The notes under the pieces: model-generated | Told to the model about the DNA's origin: nothing | Databases searched by the model: none | The model's input: the letters and a program-made list of their open reading frames with translations, nothing else | Shown here: in pieces, positions 60,804-64,000 of the stretch | Numbering within the stretch: position 1 is the stretch's first letter | Layout: the number at the start of each line of letters is the position of its first letter | Translations under genes and position numbers: made by a program | Source of the DNA: Lingula anatina | Lineage: Eukaryota; Brachiopoda; Lingulata; Lingulida; Lingulidae | Length of the DNA stretch: 64,000 bases | Assembly: GCF_001039355.2 (NCBI RefSeq) | Contig: NW_019775314.1 | Location: 178,987 to 242,986, forward strand | Direction of reading: 5' to 3'

Positions 60804-62973
60804 ATAGACCTTTTTCATCTTTTGCGGAAATACGAAGTGCGCATGACAGGAAACGCGCGCCACAGGGGTCATGGTGGTCCTCTGCTGTTTCCAGCATGGC
60901 AATGCTAGGTGTAGATGATGTACAAGGTGCGCATGTAAAAAGGTCGTATGAAGCGTGCACTGCTTTCTGTCAAACTGAAAAGGTGGCTGAAGCACAGAAA
61001 TGCTTAAACTGTAGGCAAGAAACAGCTATTTGGACGGAGAATCAAGCAATTAAATGTTTTCTTTCTCAGTTTAAATACGATGCGCTGTACAACTAGACTT
61101 CACCTAAGCGTCCGAGCCTTGGCTGCACTTTCAATAGTGTTGATAAACTAAAGCTTCAGAGTTCTTTTAAATGCTTCCGATAATAAAGATATGCGAAAGA
61201 GACTCGTTATTTTTTATATATAAAATCAAAATAGCCAGTAGACTCGTTCACAGCTTTCAAGAGTGTGGACAGGTGCGTAGGCCTACGTCTTCACAATATT
61301 ACATGTATATATGCAAGCTGTGGCGATATCACCTCATTTAAGGCAGTGTCAATTCTTTACGATTTTTATGTCTTGTTTGAAGGATGTCTTAAGAGATTTT
61401 TGAAGTGATAAAATGAATTGTTTGACTCGTACCAACTGTGTATACAGGTAAAACTGACACGCAGATCGTTCGTCGGTGAACTGATTAAATCGTTTGGTAC
61501 CTGATAAGGCATCAGGTGTTACTTGTTCAATTGTTCGGTAAGGGGGGCGGCCACAACTACGACCTTTCCTCTGTAATTAAAACCTTCTAATTTTAAGTGT
61601 TAAATAGGTGAGACAGGAATTCTTGAGTCTTTCCCAGAAGATAATTAAAGTTTACCGTGTCTTACTCTAGTATATGTACAAAATTTACGACAGGTAAAAA
61701 ATGTCGGACTTTCGGTCTGACAAGTAGAAAATTTTGTCAAACTGAACCAAAACCGTCAGGCAAAAACAGAAATATTGCAAGAAGCCAAATTATTTGATTT
61801 TTTAATGTTTTCGTGCGTATTTTCATCGTTTTCAATCAAAGACAATAAAATCATTCAAATAAAGTGTTTTCCACACATTTTAAACTTTTCAACTATCTAA
61901 GACAGTTAAATATACGTAGGCATACTTTAATACTAAGCATATTTGTATTACTTTACAAATACGTTGTTAGATTATTTTTATTATCCATTTTGTATTTACC
62001 ATACATGTATTATGTACGTGTAGCATACAGAAAGGCTTTCCTGCATTTTTTTTTTTTAAATATATGCTCATTGAATTTTCCAATTCTCTTGTCATTGAGT
62101 TCAGAAATAAATAACTATTTATTTTGCTGATAACGCGTTCAACAAGAGCCGATGTACTTTCTTCTTCGTATGTCTCTGTTGATCTTGATAGTATGAGCCC
62201 CGTTTGTACAAATAAGTATTTACGTATATGGGACTGGATACATTATAATAAAAATTTTATTAACGTCTCACGTTAAAAAAAAATAGAACCCACCCTACTA
62301 AGGGTTATGAGAGACTAAAACCTGTGATAAGCCTACTACATTTAAAATGATCACTTATCAATAAATCACACACAAAAAGGATATTACATACAAAACTTTT
62401 CAAACTTTCTCTTTGTTGTTACACAAAAAGTCTTGAATTTTTTGTAAGTAGAATCCCCGTGTAAAACTTCACAGCTTTTACTTTCTTTTTCCATAATCTC
62501 ACGCTTGAAGTTTTTTATTTATTTTTAGGCCCCGGCCTATTTTTCAATTTTTTCTTCAGATCTTTATAATGTTTTTTTTTTCTCGCATTGTTTACCCCCG
62601 AGTTCTATTTGCCGATAGTTCGTTATATCCGTTGATTAACTAAGCATTTCTGTTTTTTATTAAAGCACGTTGATCTCCTAATATTATAGTTTTTCTTCCC
62701 GCTTTCGAAATGTTCAGCGCAAACGCGGTGCCCTGCTTTTGATCCAAACCTGCTATATTTTCCTTTGTTTATACCATATTTTTCATTCTAACGGGTTTGT
62801 TGGGAACTTATTAAACCTCATGTGTCGATATCGCTTACTATTATTGTAGCAGCGGGACAAAAAGCACGTTAACTCAGCCATGGTTTTTAGCACCGCTGTA
62901 AGTGTTTCGACATAGCAGGGCTCCCCTACCCACAATGCAATTTCCATTTCCGGAAAAGATGAAAAAGGTCTAT
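60804..62973. mobile_element. Possible 2.17-kb DNA transposon with 28-bp inverted ends
   Basis: The 28 bp at 60804-60831 (starting ATAGACCTTTTTCATCTTTT) match the reverse complement of 62946-62973 at 27 of 28 positions. The only sizeable internal plus-strand ORF is 60896-61096 (66 codons, ending FLSQFKYDALYN), with several Cys and no recognised domain. No transposase was seen and a target-site duplication cannot be separated from the inverted repeat (TA at best). Two solo copies in opposite orientation are equally possible. Confidence 0.45.
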
Positions 62974-64000
62974 AGATTGCAGACTATACCTCTTAGTTTG
63001 CAAACCAGACGGCACACGCCTATTAATTCCTTAATCGCAATCGCATGCAAGACACGTGTAATTCACTATGACGTTTTTATGTTGTCTTATGTTATTTCAT
63101 TTTTCTTTTGACTCTTAATACTTGCCCAAATCAAGTTACAGCCTGAGGGAATGATATTTCAATCAAAACCGCATATTGCACAATGTTTGATAAGTGAGCT
63201 TGCATGAGATGCAATAATCGGTCATTTGGTATATGCCTGAGGTAACTTACAAAAAAGGAAAAAAATAAGACTAAGTACGTATCTTAAGCCCCTATTACAT
63301 CAGGCTTTTATACAGTTTGGGGAATCAACTTTGCCAACTGTCATCATCATTCGAGATGAGGCGTGGACATTTTGTCAGAATTCAACGTCAAACCATGCGT
63401 CACCGTTCATAAACTTCAAATATCTCAGGCTTATCTTTTGTGAAATTTTTGCGGGTGTGGGGCAATAATAGTTTCCCAAGCCTCGTGTGTTATAAGGGCT
63501 TATATTTCAGAATTTCAGGTAAGTCGTAATTCGTTACTTTTTGCAACAAATAACACTGTCTATAATTATTTTATGCGTCTATCATACAATAACCAATGAA
63601 TTAAACCTGACGCATTTCCTCGGTCAAAAGAAATTTATCATGCTCAGGATACACGCATGACATTTATGCCTCTTCTAACCAACGGGCATCCAGGCAGGCA
63701 CAACGTTTGGCTCGGAACTTAGGACAATTTTGAAAGGAATACACACAAAGTACAAAATATGAAATGCCATCAGAAACATGAATTACATGAGTGAACATAT
63801 GTTTACATCAAAGTCGTTAAAAGTTCTGAGGTGGTGTATTTATAAGCGTCTTTCTTCGTCCCATATCATTACATATCAAAAACAGTACATTTGCACCCGA
63901 AAGACCTCGCTCTGCGATATAACTTTACGGTACACTGCCTATATATGTTAACTGATACTTAAGTTATCAATCTGTTTTTTTTTTTTTTTTTTTTTTTTTT
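62974..64000. other. No gene recognised; ends in poly-T
   Basis: AT-rich sequence to the window edge. The last 25 or so bases are a T homopolymer that may continue beyond the window. No feature could be supported. Confidence 0.6.

Noticed and set aside
1-64000. CRISPR arrays, operons, ribosome binding sites, prophage or plasmid features
   Set aside because: The window is intron-containing eukaryotic DNA; no regularly spaced direct repeats or prokaryotic gene organisation were seen.
1-64000. Reverse transcriptase, integrase or transposase coding regions
   Set aside because: No ORF carried recognisable catalytic motifs; the mobile elements found are all short and non-coding.

Overview
The window is eukaryotic nuclear DNA: AT-rich, with long introns, GT-AG splice sites, many di- and trinucleotide microsatellites and several short non-autonomous DNA transposons. 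The only genes I can establish are two multi-exon class B1 (secretin-family) GPCR genes. One looks like a PDF (pigment-dispersing factor) receptor, a family I know from protostomes and ambulacrarians but not from chordates. The other looks like a calcitonin/CGRP/DH31 receptor. With the repeat style this suggests a marine invertebrate, most likely a lophotrochozoan or ambulacrarian; the species cannot be named from the sequence.

Layout. 1-27,740: no gene recognised; microsatellites (a CT tract of about 108 bp at 10,653), one complete 167-bp transposon at 17,159 and one unsupported 153-codon ORF at 20,922. 27,741-38,521: receptor gene 1, + strand, ten core exons encoding 442 residues with every intron phase compatible, followed by three alternative in-frame C-terminal tails (isoforms of about 490, 492 and 500 aa). 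38,522-42,453: 3' flanks and two inverted-repeat elements. 42,454-56,096: receptor gene 2, - strand, eleven exons (about 402 codons). Its signal peptide and first ectodomain cysteine are not convincingly located; a weak candidate lies at 57,366. 56,097-64,000: no gene recognised; inverted-repeat elements, including a 28-bp inverted pair 2.17 kb apart.

The two receptor genes converge tail to tail, with about 4.7 kb between their stop codons. They share intron positions and phases. Two exons of gene 1 (131 and 175 bp) exactly equal the sums of neighbouring exon pairs in gene 2 (67+64 and 133+42), so they look like diverged duplicates, with gene 1 having lost two introns or gene 2 having gained them. 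Both proteins keep the class B hallmarks: a cysteine-rich hormone-binding domain (all six Cys in gene 1), the TM3-ECL2 disulfide cysteines, EGL.LH in TM3, GWG.P in TM4, PLLG in TM6 and FLN(G/S)EV after TM7. By family knowledge they should be cell-surface neuropeptide receptors acting mainly through Gs and cAMP.

Other points of note: ten copies of the CRE palindrome TGACGTCA, eight of them between 37.1 and 47.8 kb; a near-perfect 1,893-bp tandem duplication with an N at the junction inside a gene 2 intron (probably an assembly artefact); and a 167-bp transposon family with clean 5-bp target-site duplications.
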